Source of the DNA: Salana multivorans
Lineage (GTDB): Bacteria; Actinomycetota; Actinomycetes; Actinomycetales; Beutenbergiaceae
Assembly (NCBI RefSeq): GCF_003751805.1
Contig: NZ_RKHQ01000001.1
Coordinates: 2,046,001-2,110,000, forward strand
DNA: 64,000 bases
Reading direction: 5' to 3'
Shown: positions 1 through 8,141 of the stretch, piece after piece
Numbering within the stretch: the stretch's first letter is position 1
How the letters are laid out: each line of letters begins with the position of its first letter
The notes under the pieces: generated by a model
Told to the model about the DNA's origin: nothing
Seen by the model: only the letters and a program-made list of their open reading frames with translations
Database searches by the model: none
Program-made: the position numbers and the translations under genes

Positions 1-215
1 GCCTGGTCGAACGCCGGGCGTCGGACGAGGACGCCCGGCGCCGCTTGATCCGTCTCACCGGTGCGGGCCGAGCGCTGATCGACGAGGCCTTCAGTGCCCA
101 TCTCGCGAACGAGCACCGACTGCTGCGCGGTCTCGACGCCGACGACCTCGCGGCGATGGAGTCGATCACCCGACGCTGGCTCCGGCTGCTGAGCGACGAC
201 TCGTCCCCGCCGTGA
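1..215 (+). CDS. MarR-family transcriptional regulator, C-terminal part
   Basis: The frame is open from the window edge and ends with TGA at 213-215, so only about 70 residues are present. The visible part begins LVERRASDEDARRRLIRLT, which matches the wing of the MarR winged helix (a 'D-x-D-x-R' run, then basic residues and 'L-T-x-A-G'). It continues into the long C-terminal dimerisation helices (DEAFSAHLANEHRLL and a Leu/Asp-rich helix). MarR proteins are dimeric repressors that usually respond to small phenolic or oxidative ligands. The target cannot be inferred because the upstream gene context is cut off. The family call rests on the wing motif and the helical C-terminus. Confidence 0.8.
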   Translation, partial: LVERRASDEDARRRLIRLTGAGRALIDEAFSAHLANEHRLLRGLDADDLAAMESITRRWLRLLSDDSSPP

Positions 216-403
216 GGCCGCCGGCGCCACGCTTCGCGCGACGGTGACGTCGGCGTCGTCGGTTGGAGGAGGTCGTGGACGGGCGATCGATCGCGACGGC
301 GGTGCTGGACGAGCGCGCGGCGCGCGGTGCTCCCGAGGCCCTCGTCGGTCCGGTCGCCCCGGAGGGCGGCCGGACCGACGAGGCGACGGCGGTCGACCCG
401 CGA

Positions 404-2602
404 CTAGCGCGTGGTGCGCCGTGCCCTGCGCGAGCGGAGGACCAGGCCGGTTCCGACCGCCGCGGCCAGGAGGGCCGGCAGGAGCACGGCCATCGGGTTC
501 GCGCCGGTCGAGGGGAGCGGCCGGCCGTCGTCGTCCGTCGGGCTGGGGCTGGGCGACGCTGCGGACCGGGTGACGACGAACTCGGCCGATCCCTCCCGGT
601 CGGAGGTCACGCCGGTCAGCGTGATCGTCCGCGTTCCGGGAGCGACCTCGGGGACGGTGAAGGCGTGGCTGACGGCCCCGTCGGCGTCGGCCGTCACCAG
701 GACGGCCCCGTCGTTCGTGGAGCCGACGACCCGAACGGTCTCGTTCGGGAGGAAGCCGGTCCCCGTGACGGTCTGGGCCTGGCCGATCTCGCGGGTCGCG
801 TGCTCGAGGTGCACCCCGACCTCCGGGGCCGTGACCTTGATCCGTGCCGTGTCGTCCGCGCGCACCCCGTCGACCGTGAAGCCGACGGTGGTCACCGCGG
901 TGTCGATACCGGCGGTGAAGGTCGCCTCGAAGGTGCCGTCGTCGAGCGGGGTCGTCTCGCTGACGACCCCCGGCCCGTCGATCACGCTGATGTCGACCAC
1001 CTCACCCGACCCGGTGATCGGCAGGCCGGTGGTGTCGACGAGCTGGACGACGATCCGGGAGGTCGACGTGCCGTCCGCGACCAGCTCGGCGGGCGTCGCG
1101 GTGATGGACGACCCGTCCGCCCCCAGGTCGGGGACGGCAAGGAACGTGTACGACCCGATCGGGTCGCCGAGGCCCGTGACGGCGTTGAGACGCAGGGACA
1201 CGTCGACGGTGCCGGCGGGATGCGCCGGGGTGACCGCCCGCACCGTGCCGGCCGAGGCGTCCACCGTCACGTCGGTGCCGGGGTGGTCGACGTCCCCGAA
1301 GTAGACCGCCGGGACGAGGGACAGGACGAGCTGGTCCACCTCGACGGGCAGCGGCTGGTTGGCCTGCTCGCCGTTCCCCAGCCGACCGGACTCGCCGTTG
1401 CCCCAGGCGTAGATCGCTCCGTCGACCCCGACGGCGAGGGAGTGCTCGGCGCCGGCGCTCGCGGCGATGACGTCGACGTCGGGCAGGTCGACGAGCGCGG
1501 GGGAGGTCTGCGGGAGCGGCGTGCCGGTCCCGAGCTGCCCGTCGAAGTTCTCGCCCCAGGAGTAGAGCCGCCCGTCGTCGGTCCGCGCCAGGGAGTGGAC
1601 GAACCCGGCGGAGACGGAGGTCGCCCGCGCCCCGGCCGGCAGCGTGACGGCCTGGGGCGTCGTGGCGAACGGCACGTCCTCGGGCAGGCTGCCGATCCCG
1701 AGCTCCCCGGTTCCGTTGTCCCCCCACGAGTAGACGGTTCCGTCGGAGCCGACGGCGAGGGAGTGGCGGAACCCGGCGGCGACGGCCGTCGCGCTCACGT
1801 CGGGACCGAGGTCGACCGCCACCGGGGCGAGCTCCCCGTCGGTGGTCCCGGTGCCGAGCTGCCCGGCCCCGTTGCCGCCCCAGGCGTAGACGAGGCCGTC
1901 CGACCCGACGGCGAGGGAGTGCCCGTCCCCGGCGGCGACGGCGAGGGCCCGGACTCCCGGGGCCAGCTCGACGCGGACGGGAACGAGCTTGCCGACCGCC
2001 GTGCCGTCGCCGAGCTGCCCCTCGTTGTTCAGGCCCCAGGCGTAGACGGCCCCGTCGGAGCCGACGGCGAGGGAGTGCCGCGCGCCGGCCGACACGGACT
2101 CGGCCCGCACCCCGTCGGGCAGGTCGACGCGAACCGGTGCCGACTCCTCCGTCCCCGGTCCCTGCTCGGCGTTGCCGAGCTGGGCGAACGTGTTGTCGCC
2201 CCAGGCGTAGACGGCTCCGTCCGAGCCGGCCGCGAGCGAGTGCGTCCCGCCGGCCGAGATGTCGACGGCGTGGACGCCGTCCGGGAGCGCGGCGACGACC
2301 GGCGTGGAGCTGTCGGTCAGCGTGGCGTCACCGAGCTGGCCGAGACCGTTCGAGCCCCAGGCGTAGACCGTGCCGTCGACGCCGATCGCGAGCGAGTGCG
2401 TCCCGCCGCCGGAGACGTCGCGCGTGACGTCGAGCACGAGCCCCGAGAGGGTGACCTCCTGACCCCCGCTGGTCGGCCCCGAGACCGGATCGATCCGCGG
2501 GTCGGCCTCAGCGCTCGTGCCGACGAGTCCGACGGCCACGACCAGAGCCGCGGCTCCGAGGGCCCGCCGACCGGAGACCAGGTGTCTTCGGTTGCTGTTC
2601 AT
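404..2602 (-). CDS. Wall-anchored seven-bladed RCC1 propeller protein with LPSTG sorting signal
   Basis: This is a secreted surface protein of about 732 residues. ATG at 2602 is chosen because GGAGAA lies at the right distance and a signal peptide follows (hydrophobic GAAALVVAVGLVGTS, then Ala-rich cleavage region). Seven repeats of about 50 residues carry the RCC1 signature 'HSLA-x-G-x-DG-x-x-YAWG-x-N-x-x-GQLG', enough for one beta-propeller. The propeller is framed by the two halves of an IPT/TIG-like fold (DPVSGPTSGG before it, VYFGD...TPAHPAGTVDV after it). Two further Ig-like domains follow, the first resembling Big_1/invasin. The C-terminus is a classic sortase signal: LPSTG, a hydrophobic segment and RSRRARR. 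No sortase is in the window. The function is probably adhesion or ligand display; this is inference. Confidence 0.85.
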   Translation of the reverse strand: MNSNRRHLVSGRRALGAAALVVAVGLVGTSAEADPRIDPVSGPTSGGQEVTLSGLVLDVTRDVSGGGTHSLAIGVDGTVYAWGSNGLGQLGDATLTDSSTPVVAALPDGVHAVDISAGGTHSLAAGSDGAVYAWGDNTFAQLGNAEQGPGTEESAPVRVDLPDGVRAESVSAGARHSLAVGSDGAVYAWGLNNEGQLGDGTAVGKLVPVRVELAPGVRALAVAAGDGHSLAVGSDGLVYAWGGNGAGQLGTGTTDGELAPVAVDLGPDVSATAVAAGFRHSLAVGSDGTVYSWGDNGTGELGIGSLPEDVPFATTPQAVTLPAGARATSVSAGFVHSLARTDDGRLYSWGENFDGQLGTGTPLPQTSPALVDLPDVDVIAASAGAEHSLAVGVDGAIYAWGNGESGRLGNGEQANQPLPVEVDQLVLSLVPAVYFGDVDHPGTDVTVDASAGTVRAVTPAHPAGTVDVSLRLNAVTGLGDPIGSYTFLAVPDLGADGSSITATPAELVADGTSTSRIVVQLVDTTGLPITGSGEVVDISVIDGPGVVSETTPLDDGTFEATFTAGIDTAVTTVGFTVDGVRADDTARIKVTAPEVGVHLEHATREIGQAQTVTGTGFLPNETVRVVGSTNDGAVLVTADADGAVSHAFTVPEVAPGTRTITLTGVTSDREGSAEFVVTRSAASPSPSPTDDDGRPLPSTGANPMAVLLPALLAAAVGTGLVLRSRRARRTTR

Positions 2603-2622
2603 GATGGTTCTCCAGTGTTCAC
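2599..2622 (-). other. Possible 7-codon leader frame from a duplicated ribosome-binding site
   Basis: Just upstream of the RCC1 gene the ribosome-binding site and start codon are duplicated with about 20-bp spacing. The upstream copy reads CTGGAGAATCATCGTGAACA and the downstream copy CTGGAGAACCATCATGAACA. The upstream GTG at 2622-2620 opens a frame reading VNTGEPS whose TGA overlaps the RCC1 ATG as ATGA. This could be a translated, coupling leader peptide or a chance result of a short duplication. Confidence 0.3.
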
Positions 2623-3057
2623 GATGATTCTCCAGCATGTGGATAGAGGGGCGCCTCGACGTCGCCCGTTGCGGCGACGGGGCAGTGAACGGCGCTAGAC
2701 AAGGGTAGGGCTGGGTGTCGGCGGCTCCTGCCGTCGTGCGGTACCTCCATGAAGGAGCGAACCCAGGTTCCCTGTGCTCGCGCGTGGTGGGCCGACCGTC
2801 AGCGGCATCCTCTGTCCAGGTGGTGCTCGCGTCTCTGGATGACCTCACGTGGTCGGCGCGGTGTCGCCGCCGGTGATGGGTGTCGCCTCCGTCTCTGCCT
2901 GGTCTCCCTCAGGTCGGGCACGGGCGGGGCGTCACCCCCGGTGCCGTGAGGTGTTCGCCCTCCGCCGACGGCTCGGTGCCCTCCCGCGTCGTGACGTCCG
3001 TCCTGTCGCATCTCCTCTCGTCGTCGCTGGTGCCTGTCCTGGCTCGACCCCCTCGGC
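2603..3057. other. Intergenic region upstream of the RCC1 gene
   Basis: These 455 bases separate the RCC1 start from the 3' end of the histidine kinase, both on the minus strand. The region should hold the RCC1 promoter. I see the duplicated ribosome-binding site at its left edge but no convincing -35/-10 pair, and no credible gene on either strand. Confidence 0.6.
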
Positions 3058-4236
3058 TCAGTCCCCCGCGTGGAGGTCTCGGAGCGGCAGGTGGAAGGTG
3101 AGACGACCGCCGCCCCGGGGGCTTCTCCCGAGAGCCAGGTCGCCACCGCGTCCGCGCAGGCGTGCGCGGTGACGGGCCAGCCCGTGCAGCCGCGGCGGAT
3201 CCTCGAGGAGCCCCTGCCCGTCGTCGTCGACGCTCACCCTCAGCGTGATCGGCGCGAGGGGCCCACCGCTCGGCGGGTCGGAAGGCTCGGTCCGCGCGCT
3301 GACCCAGATGGTGTCGGGACGCCCGTGCTTGAGGGCGTTGGTGACCGCTTCCTCGACCGAGTACAGGACCACCAGCCGCTCGGGCAGGGAGAGCGGGTCG
3401 GTTGCCGTGGCCGCGATCCCTCGCAGGGCGGGGTCGAGGTCGAGGTGGTACTCGATCGACGCGGGGAGGCGACTCATCATCAGCTCGATCGCCTCGGAGG
3501 TCCCGATGTCGACGGCGGCGGGGAAGAGGCTGCGGCTGAGCGGACGGACGTCCCTGTCCCGGAGCTCCTCCAGTGCGGCGACGTGCCCGTCCACCAGGTC
3601 CGACCACTCCCGGTGCCCCTGCGCGCGCAGGTCCGAGCTGGTCCGGTCGAGGCCCGCGATCACGACGACCAGCCGGTTCTGGATCGTGCCGTGCAGGGCA
3701 TCGGCGACCACCTGCCGCACGCGCATCTCCTCGGCCTCGGTGTTCGCGATCGTGCGCGCCGCCTGCTCCAGGTCCGCGCGTCGGTGCTCCTCCGCCTCCC
3801 GGCTGCGCACCAGCAGGAACGCGGTCAGGACGGTCGTGGCCGTGGCGACGCCGTAGCCGAACACCCCGAGCAGCCACAGCAGAGCCGCGGACGGGACCCC
3901 CACGGGCGTGGCGTCGAGATTGGCCAGGGCGTAGGCCCGGGGGAGGGCGGCCAGCGGGATGGAGGCGATCGCGACGAGCCAGAAGGCGCTCCGACGATGA
4001 CGCAGATGGAACCAGGCGACGACCCAGGTCGCCAGGACCGCCAGCCCGCACACGAGGGTGACGCCGAACGCGGCGATCGCCTGGGCGAGCATCTCCGGGA
4101 GCGGGTCGCCGCCGGGCAGGCCGCGCCAGACCGTCCACTCGAACGCCACGACGGAGGCGAAGAGCATCATGTTCGTCGCGGCGATCCAGCCGAGCATGTT
4201 CCGGTCGTGCCGGCTGAGGAGCACCTCGCGGCTCAT
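3058..4236 (-). CDS. Membrane histidine kinase, HisKA_3/NarL-partner type
   Basis: This is a sensor kinase of about 392 residues. It has four predicted membrane segments in residues 14-145 with short loops, and so no large extracellular sensor domain. A helical linker leads to a phosphoacceptor region (VVADALHGTIQNRLV, His182) that resembles the HisKA_3 'H-D-x-x-Q-x-L' box, but with Gly where Asp is usual. The HATPase domain shows the N box (YSVEEAVTNALKHG, Asn300) and a DDDGQG loop. It overlaps the response regulator by four bases (ATGA), so it is co-translated as the second gene of the pair. It presumably phosphorylates that regulator. The signal sensed is unknown; a membrane or envelope cue is plausible given the small periplasmic exposure. 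Confidence 0.85.
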   Translation of the reverse strand: MSREVLLSRHDRNMLGWIAATNMMLFASVVAFEWTVWRGLPGGDPLPEMLAQAIAAFGVTLVCGLAVLATWVVAWFHLRHRRSAFWLVAIASIPLAALPRAYALANLDATPVGVPSAALLWLLGVFGYGVATATTVLTAFLLVRSREAEEHRRADLEQAARTIANTEAEEMRVRQVVADALHGTIQNRLVVVIAGLDRTSSDLRAQGHREWSDLVDGHVAALEELRDRDVRPLSRSLFPAAVDIGTSEAIELMMSRLPASIEYHLDLDPALRGIAATATDPLSLPERLVVLYSVEEAVTNALKHGRPDTIWVSARTEPSDPPSGGPLAPITLRVSVDDDGQGLLEDPPRLHGLARHRARLRGRGGDLALGRSPRGGGRLTFHLPLRDLHAGD

Positions 4237-4910
4237 CGCGCTGCGATCCGTCCCGTTTGCTCCAGGAACGCCAGGACCGCGGCGACCCGGCGGTTCGTCC
4301 GGGTCGAGTCGAGCTCGAGCGTGCGGTAGGCCGCGACGAGGTGGGCCTCGACCGACTGCTCCTGGATCTTCAGGCGCTCGGCGATCAGGCGGTTGGTCAG
4401 GCCCTGGGCGACCAGGCGCACGACCCGCAGCTGCGCCGGGGTCAGCGCGGAGACCCGGGAGCCGCGCCGGGGCTGAGCCGTCCGCGCCAGGTCGGGGTCG
4501 ATGACCACCCTGCCCTCGGCGCAGGCGTGGACGGCTCGGACGAGCACGTCGCGGGTGAAGGTCGACTTCTTCGACAGGTAGCTCCACGGCCGGCTCACCT
4601 CCTGCTGCACGGCGGTGAAGAGCCCGGTGAAGTCCTCGCCCGACAGCAGCATGATCGACAGGCGCGGGTCGGCGCGCTGCAGCTGGACGCCGAGGCTGAT
4701 GCCGTTGCCGTCGGTCAGGTTCACGTCGAGGATCGCGACGTCGGTGCTGCCGGGCGTGATGAGCAGCGCGGCCTCCTGCACGCCGCGGGCCGTGTGCACC
4801 ACCCTCAGCCGCGGGTCGGCGTCCAGGGTGCGTGCCAGCAGCGAGCACAGCAGAACCTCGTCCTCGACGATGCTCACCCGGACGCTGCGTTGACTCGCCG
4901 TCTCATCCAC
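4233..4910 (-). CDS. LuxR/NarL-family response regulator
   Basis: This is a DNA-binding response regulator of about 225 residues. GTG at 4910 is chosen because GGGAGG lies nine bases upstream and it precedes the receiver start (VRVSIVEDEVL). The receiver domain has the acidic pair EDE and the phosphoacceptor in DVAILDVNLTDG (Asp62). The KK of YLSKKS takes the place of the conserved Lys. The C-terminal HTH begins near residue 155 (SALTPAQLRVVRLVAQGLTN, then IAERL and SVEAHL), the LuxR recognition-helix pattern. Its TGA overlaps the kinase ATG, so the two form a coupled operon transcribed regulator first. Nearby target candidates are the RCC1 surface gene and itself; this is inference. Confidence 0.88.
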   Translation of the reverse strand: MDETASQRSVRVSIVEDEVLLCSLLARTLDADPRLRVVHTARGVQEAALLITPGSTDVAILDVNLTDGNGISLGVQLQRADPRLSIMLLSGEDFTGLFTAVQQEVSRPWSYLSKKSTFTRDVLVRAVHACAEGRVVIDPDLARTAQPRRGSRVSALTPAQLRVVRLVAQGLTNRLIAERLKIQEQSVEAHLVAAYRTLELDSTRTNRRVAAVLAFLEQTGRIAAR

Positions 4911-5193
4911 GCGCGGTCGCCTCCCGGGCCGGGGCTGCGTTCCGGGCTGCGCCGCGCGCTGCGTTCCGCGCTGCGGACGCGTCGACGCGCGCCGGGCTCC
5001 TGCGGGCATGGCTGCGGTCCGGCGCTCGTCCTAGCGTCGTGGCCCGATCGTGCGACGCCGGGTGAGCAGGCGCGCGGCCCGAGCGCGCTCGGGCTCGGTG
5101 CGCACGGGGAGCGCCGCAGCCGCGTGCATCCCCGTGGCGGCTTCCGCGTATCTCCCCTTGCTGGACACCAGACACCCCAGACCACGTCCCTCA

Positions 5194-5282
5194 CATAACA
5201 GACCAGCGGGCGCTCCCGCATGCCGCCGGCCACCAGCCGCGCGCGACGAGGCTACGCGGCCGCTTCGTCGGTGCCGCGATCC
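5194..5282. repeat. 89-bp dispersed repeat, copy 1
   Basis: This segment recurs at 23148-23236 in the same orientation with one mismatch in 89 bases (A versus G in the 'cataac' junction). Flanking sequence differs completely. It includes CGCTCCCGCATGCCGCCGGC and GCTACGCGGCCGC. It does not match a tRNA, rRNA or an IS end that I recognise. Confidence 0.9.
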
Positions 5283-5569
5283 TCGCAGGGTACGCGCGGT
5301 GGACGCCGAGGGGAACCCTGTGGCGCCGGGCATCGAGGAGGCGCGGCGGTGGTGGCTCGCCCGGTGCGCGGCGACGTGGTCCGTCCGTCGCTGGGCGGGT
5401 GCTCCGACGCCGGTGCGGCGCCCGCCCGGAGCCTGACGGTCCGAGGGAGGGGAGGACGCGCCGCCTGGGTGCCCGGGTGTCGGATCCGTCGGGGGGCGGG
5501 TTGCCGGATCGCCGTGCCGGGCTGCCCGGATCACCGTGCCGAGGGGCCTCGAGCCGCACGCGTGCCGGC

Positions 5570-5615
5570 CCGTCGGGGTGGGGGTGGGCCGGCCGTCGGG
5601 GTGGGGGTGGGCCGG
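5570..5615. repeat. 23-bp G-rich tandem duplication
   Basis: Two perfect copies of a 23-base unit (starting CCGTCGGGGTGGGGGTGGGC) lie head to tail, followed by a partial third. The plus strand therefore has four closely spaced runs of four or five G, which could form a G-quadruplex. Confidence 0.85.
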
Positions 5616-5888
5616 CCGTCGGCCACGGCGACCGGCCGGGCTCCCGGACGCGAGGGCGGGCTGGCTGACGGCCCCTCGAGACCGAGCGCCGGAGTGCTGC
5701 GGCGCTCGCGCGGCCGCAGCGGGTGGGGGGCCGATGCTCAGCAGGGGGGGGGTGAAGGGCCGGAGGAAGGAGTGCCAGCCCGCCCTCGTCCCCACCATCC
5801 TTCGGCCGTCGGACCCCGTCGACGAGCGACGATCGCGGCCCCCGCAACCGGACACGCAGGAAACCCCGAAGGGTCGGGGCGGCGGCGG

Positions 5889-6060
5889 TCACGCGGCGCC
5901 GTCGTCGTTGATGACGTCGATGGCTGCGTTCGGCAGGGGGAGCTAGGTGCTGCGCGATCAGGTACCCGTAGGCCTCGCCTTCGGACAGGATCGAGAGCGC
6001 CACCGGTCCGAGCACCGCGCGACGCCACTCCGACGGCCACCGTCGCCGACGCTCGTCCAC
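5889..6060 (-). pseudogene. PadR-family regulator remnant
   Basis: Reading leftward from GTG at 6060, the frame gives a PadR N-terminus: SEWRRAVLGPVALSILSEGE followed by AYGYLIAQHL. These are helix 1 and the start of the winged helix of PadR repressors. The similarity stops after about 39 residues. In the next frame a short stretch (LPNAAIDVINDDGAA) leads to TGA at 5889-5891. The rest of the winged helix and the C-terminal dimerisation helices are missing. It is best read as a truncated, frameshifted gene. Confidence 0.6.
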
Positions 6061-6125
6061 CGTGCTCTGGACGGGGCGCGACGGCTCGGGCCCGCGGGCG
6101 GGGCGGGGCACGGCCTCGTCGAGGG

Positions 6126-7856
6126 TCAGCGGCAGGTGGACGGCGAGCCGTCCGCGACGACCTCGTCGGCCCAGGCGAGCAGCTCGGGGACGAGCGGTGA
6201 GTCCTCGGCGATCACGCCCATGTGGCTCCGGCCCGGGTACTCGTGCGAGGACACCGCTCTGCCGGCGGTGCAGAGCGCGGCGGTGAGGGTGCGCTGGATC
6301 TCGATCGGGACGACCTCGTCGTCCGTGCCCTGACCGAGGAACAGGGGCGCGGGCACGAGGCCGTCGGCGGTGTTCTGGACGAGGCGGTCGTGGACGGGCC
6401 CCGCGTCCAGGTCGAGCTGGTAGAGCCGGTCGTGGTCGCCGAGACCCACCCCGACCAGGAGCGTGACGAGCATGGAGCGATCGGTGGCGCAGCGCGATGC
6501 CGCGGACTCGGTGAACACGACACCGGCGGGGTGGGTGACGTCGGTGAGGGCGACGTCGGCGTACTCGTCGGAGTAGGGCACGACGACGTAGGAGGTGACG
6601 GCGTCGCTCAGCGGGCCGGGGCTGGCCTGGGTCACGCGTCGCGCGAGCGCAAGCGGGTCCGAGGCGGCGGAGAGCGCCGCGACCCCGACGACGTCCAGCT
6701 CGGGGGAGTACTCCGGGGCGATCTGCGCCGCCCACAGCGTCGCGTGCCCGCCCTGGGAGTGACCCCACAGCATCACCCGTTCCGGACTCCCTGCCCCCTC
6801 GATCTGACCGGCAGCGCGCGCCGCGTCGAGCGTCGCTCGTCCCTCCCCCTCGCCGATCAGGTAGGGGTAGCGCCCGGTGGTGCCCTGACCGGGATAGTCG
6901 GTGGCGACGACGACCCAGCCGCGTTCGATCGCACCGGCGATCCCGGGGATCGCCTCCTCCGTGAGCGCGTCGGGTCGCAGGCTCGGCGCGCAGGACCGGG
7001 CCACGCCCGTCGTCCCGTGCTGCCAGGCGAGCACGATCCGTGCCGAGCCGGTGTCCTGTGTCGGCACGGCCACGACGGCACTGGCCAGCGTGATCGAGCC
7101 GTCCGAGCGCGTCGTGGTGTACAGCATGCGCAGAGCCCGCGCGTCCGCTGGAGCTTCGCCCTCGTACGGGGCCACTCGGAGCAGGACGCCGGGCTGCTCC
7201 GGCAGGGGACCCGTCCAGGAGTAGAACGCATCGGGCGCCGGGACGTCGGACATCGCCTGGACCGTCACGGCCGCCCCTGGAACCGCGAGGGCCGCGACCA
7301 GGAGGGCGCCGATCAGGCGCGGGGCGGGACGAACGCGCCGGGCCGCCCGGGGCTTCGCTCGGACGGCACGCCAGGCCAGCAGGAGCCCGGCCACGACGAG
7401 GGTGGCGGCGATCGCCCACGCGAGCAGGAGCAGCGTGGCATCGGGCCACAGCCAGAACAGAACGGCTCCCGCTCCGCTGGCCAGCGCCCACACGGCACGC
7501 GTCAGGCAGGTGATGCCGGACCGGTGCCTCCGTACCGCGAGGGTCACCAGCCGCACGGCGTTCACCGCGGCCAGGCAGCTCAACGCGACCGGCACCAGCG
7601 GCAGGATGCGGACGCCCGCCACCGCGACGGCCACCGCCGCGGCGAGGAGGGCGAGCGCGGCCAGCCACCGATGCGAGGCGCGCCGGTCGGTCCGCAGCAC
7701 GAGTGCGGCGGCGGCGAGCAGCGAGGTGGCGAACAGCCACGGCGACAGCTCGAGCGTCGTCAGCGGACGAGGCAGGAGGAGCACGCCCGCCGTGGCGCCG
7801 ATGATGCCGCCGACGGCCTGCGCGACGCGAGGCCACAGGGCTGAGGGCGAGAGCAC
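6126..7856 (-). CDS. Membrane-anchored secretory-lipase-like alpha/beta hydrolase
   Basis: This protein of about 576 residues has an N-terminal membrane domain of roughly five hydrophobic segments (residues 10-165) and a sixth segment near 181-200. An extracytoplasmic alpha/beta-hydrolase domain follows. The hydrolase resembles the secretory lipase family (LIP, PF03583-like): WQHGTTG oxyanion region, GHSQGGHA nucleophile elbow (Ser367), TDDEVVP (Asp512/513) and SHMGV (His545). It probably hydrolyses ester bonds of lipids or acylated polymers outside the membrane. The lipase part alone is near the usual 380 residues, so the membrane domain is an addition. It is monocistronic. The substrate is not predictable. 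Confidence 0.75.
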   Translation of the reverse strand: MLSPSALWPRVAQAVGGIIGATAGVLLLPRPLTTLELSPWLFATSLLAAAALVLRTDRRASHRWLAALALLAAAVAVAVAGVRILPLVPVALSCLAAVNAVRLVTLAVRRHRSGITCLTRAVWALASGAGAVLFWLWPDATLLLLAWAIAATLVVAGLLLAWRAVRAKPRAARRVRPAPRLIGALLVAALAVPGAAVTVQAMSDVPAPDAFYSWTGPLPEQPGVLLRVAPYEGEAPADARALRMLYTTTRSDGSITLASAVVAVPTQDTGSARIVLAWQHGTTGVARSCAPSLRPDALTEEAIPGIAGAIERGWVVVATDYPGQGTTGRYPYLIGEGEGRATLDAARAAGQIEGAGSPERVMLWGHSQGGHATLWAAQIAPEYSPELDVVGVAALSAASDPLALARRVTQASPGPLSDAVTSYVVVPYSDEYADVALTDVTHPAGVVFTESAASRCATDRSMLVTLLVGVGLGDHDRLYQLDLDAGPVHDRLVQNTADGLVPAPLFLGQGTDDEVVPIEIQRTLTAALCTAGRAVSSHEYPGRSHMGVIAEDSPLVPELLAWADEVVADGSPSTCR

Positions 7857-8015
7857 TCCGTCAGCCTAGGTGTCGGGGGCGACGCCGACGCCGCGAGGCG
7901 GCTCCGCCGCGCTGGCGCCGTGCTCGGTCGGTGATCGACGAGGGAGGGTCCGTCGTGCCGGCTGCCGATCGGTGCGACGTCTCGTGACCGTTCCGCCCGT
8001 GCTTACCGGGTCGCC

Positions 8016-8059
8016 CGCTCCCGTCCACCACCCGGAGCGTCGGGTGGTGGACGGGAGCG
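8016..8059 (-). terminator. Perfect 19-bp inverted repeat downstream of the hydrolase gene
   Basis: CGCTCCCGTCCACCACCCG is followed after six bases (GAGCGT) by its exact reverse complement at 8041-8059. It lies about 80 bases past the stop of the GH49-like gene and before the lipase start. A Rho-independent-type terminator without a clear U tract is the simplest reading. Confidence 0.65.
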
Positions 8060-8141
8060 CACGTGAGACCGCTCGGCGACCTGCTGGCGACGGCCGAACG
8101 CTTCGGCCGCGCCACGGCGGCCGGCTCGGCCCCTCGGCCTG

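Larger units (their letters stand above)
4911..5888. other. Decayed intergenic stretch without a supported gene
   Basis: About 1 kb of very GC-rich DNA lies between the response regulator and the PadR remnant. The frames open here have no domain, no ribosome-binding site and amino-acid compositions (runs of R, P, G, A) typical of non-coding high-GC sequence. It contains one copy of an 89-bp repeat (5194-5282) and a G-rich 23-bp tandem duplication (5570-5615). Confidence 0.6.

Noticed and set aside
5191-5900. Long minus-strand frame continuing from the lipase region into the decayed stretch
   Set aside because: It is out of frame with the lipase gene and shows similarity only over the short PadR segment.
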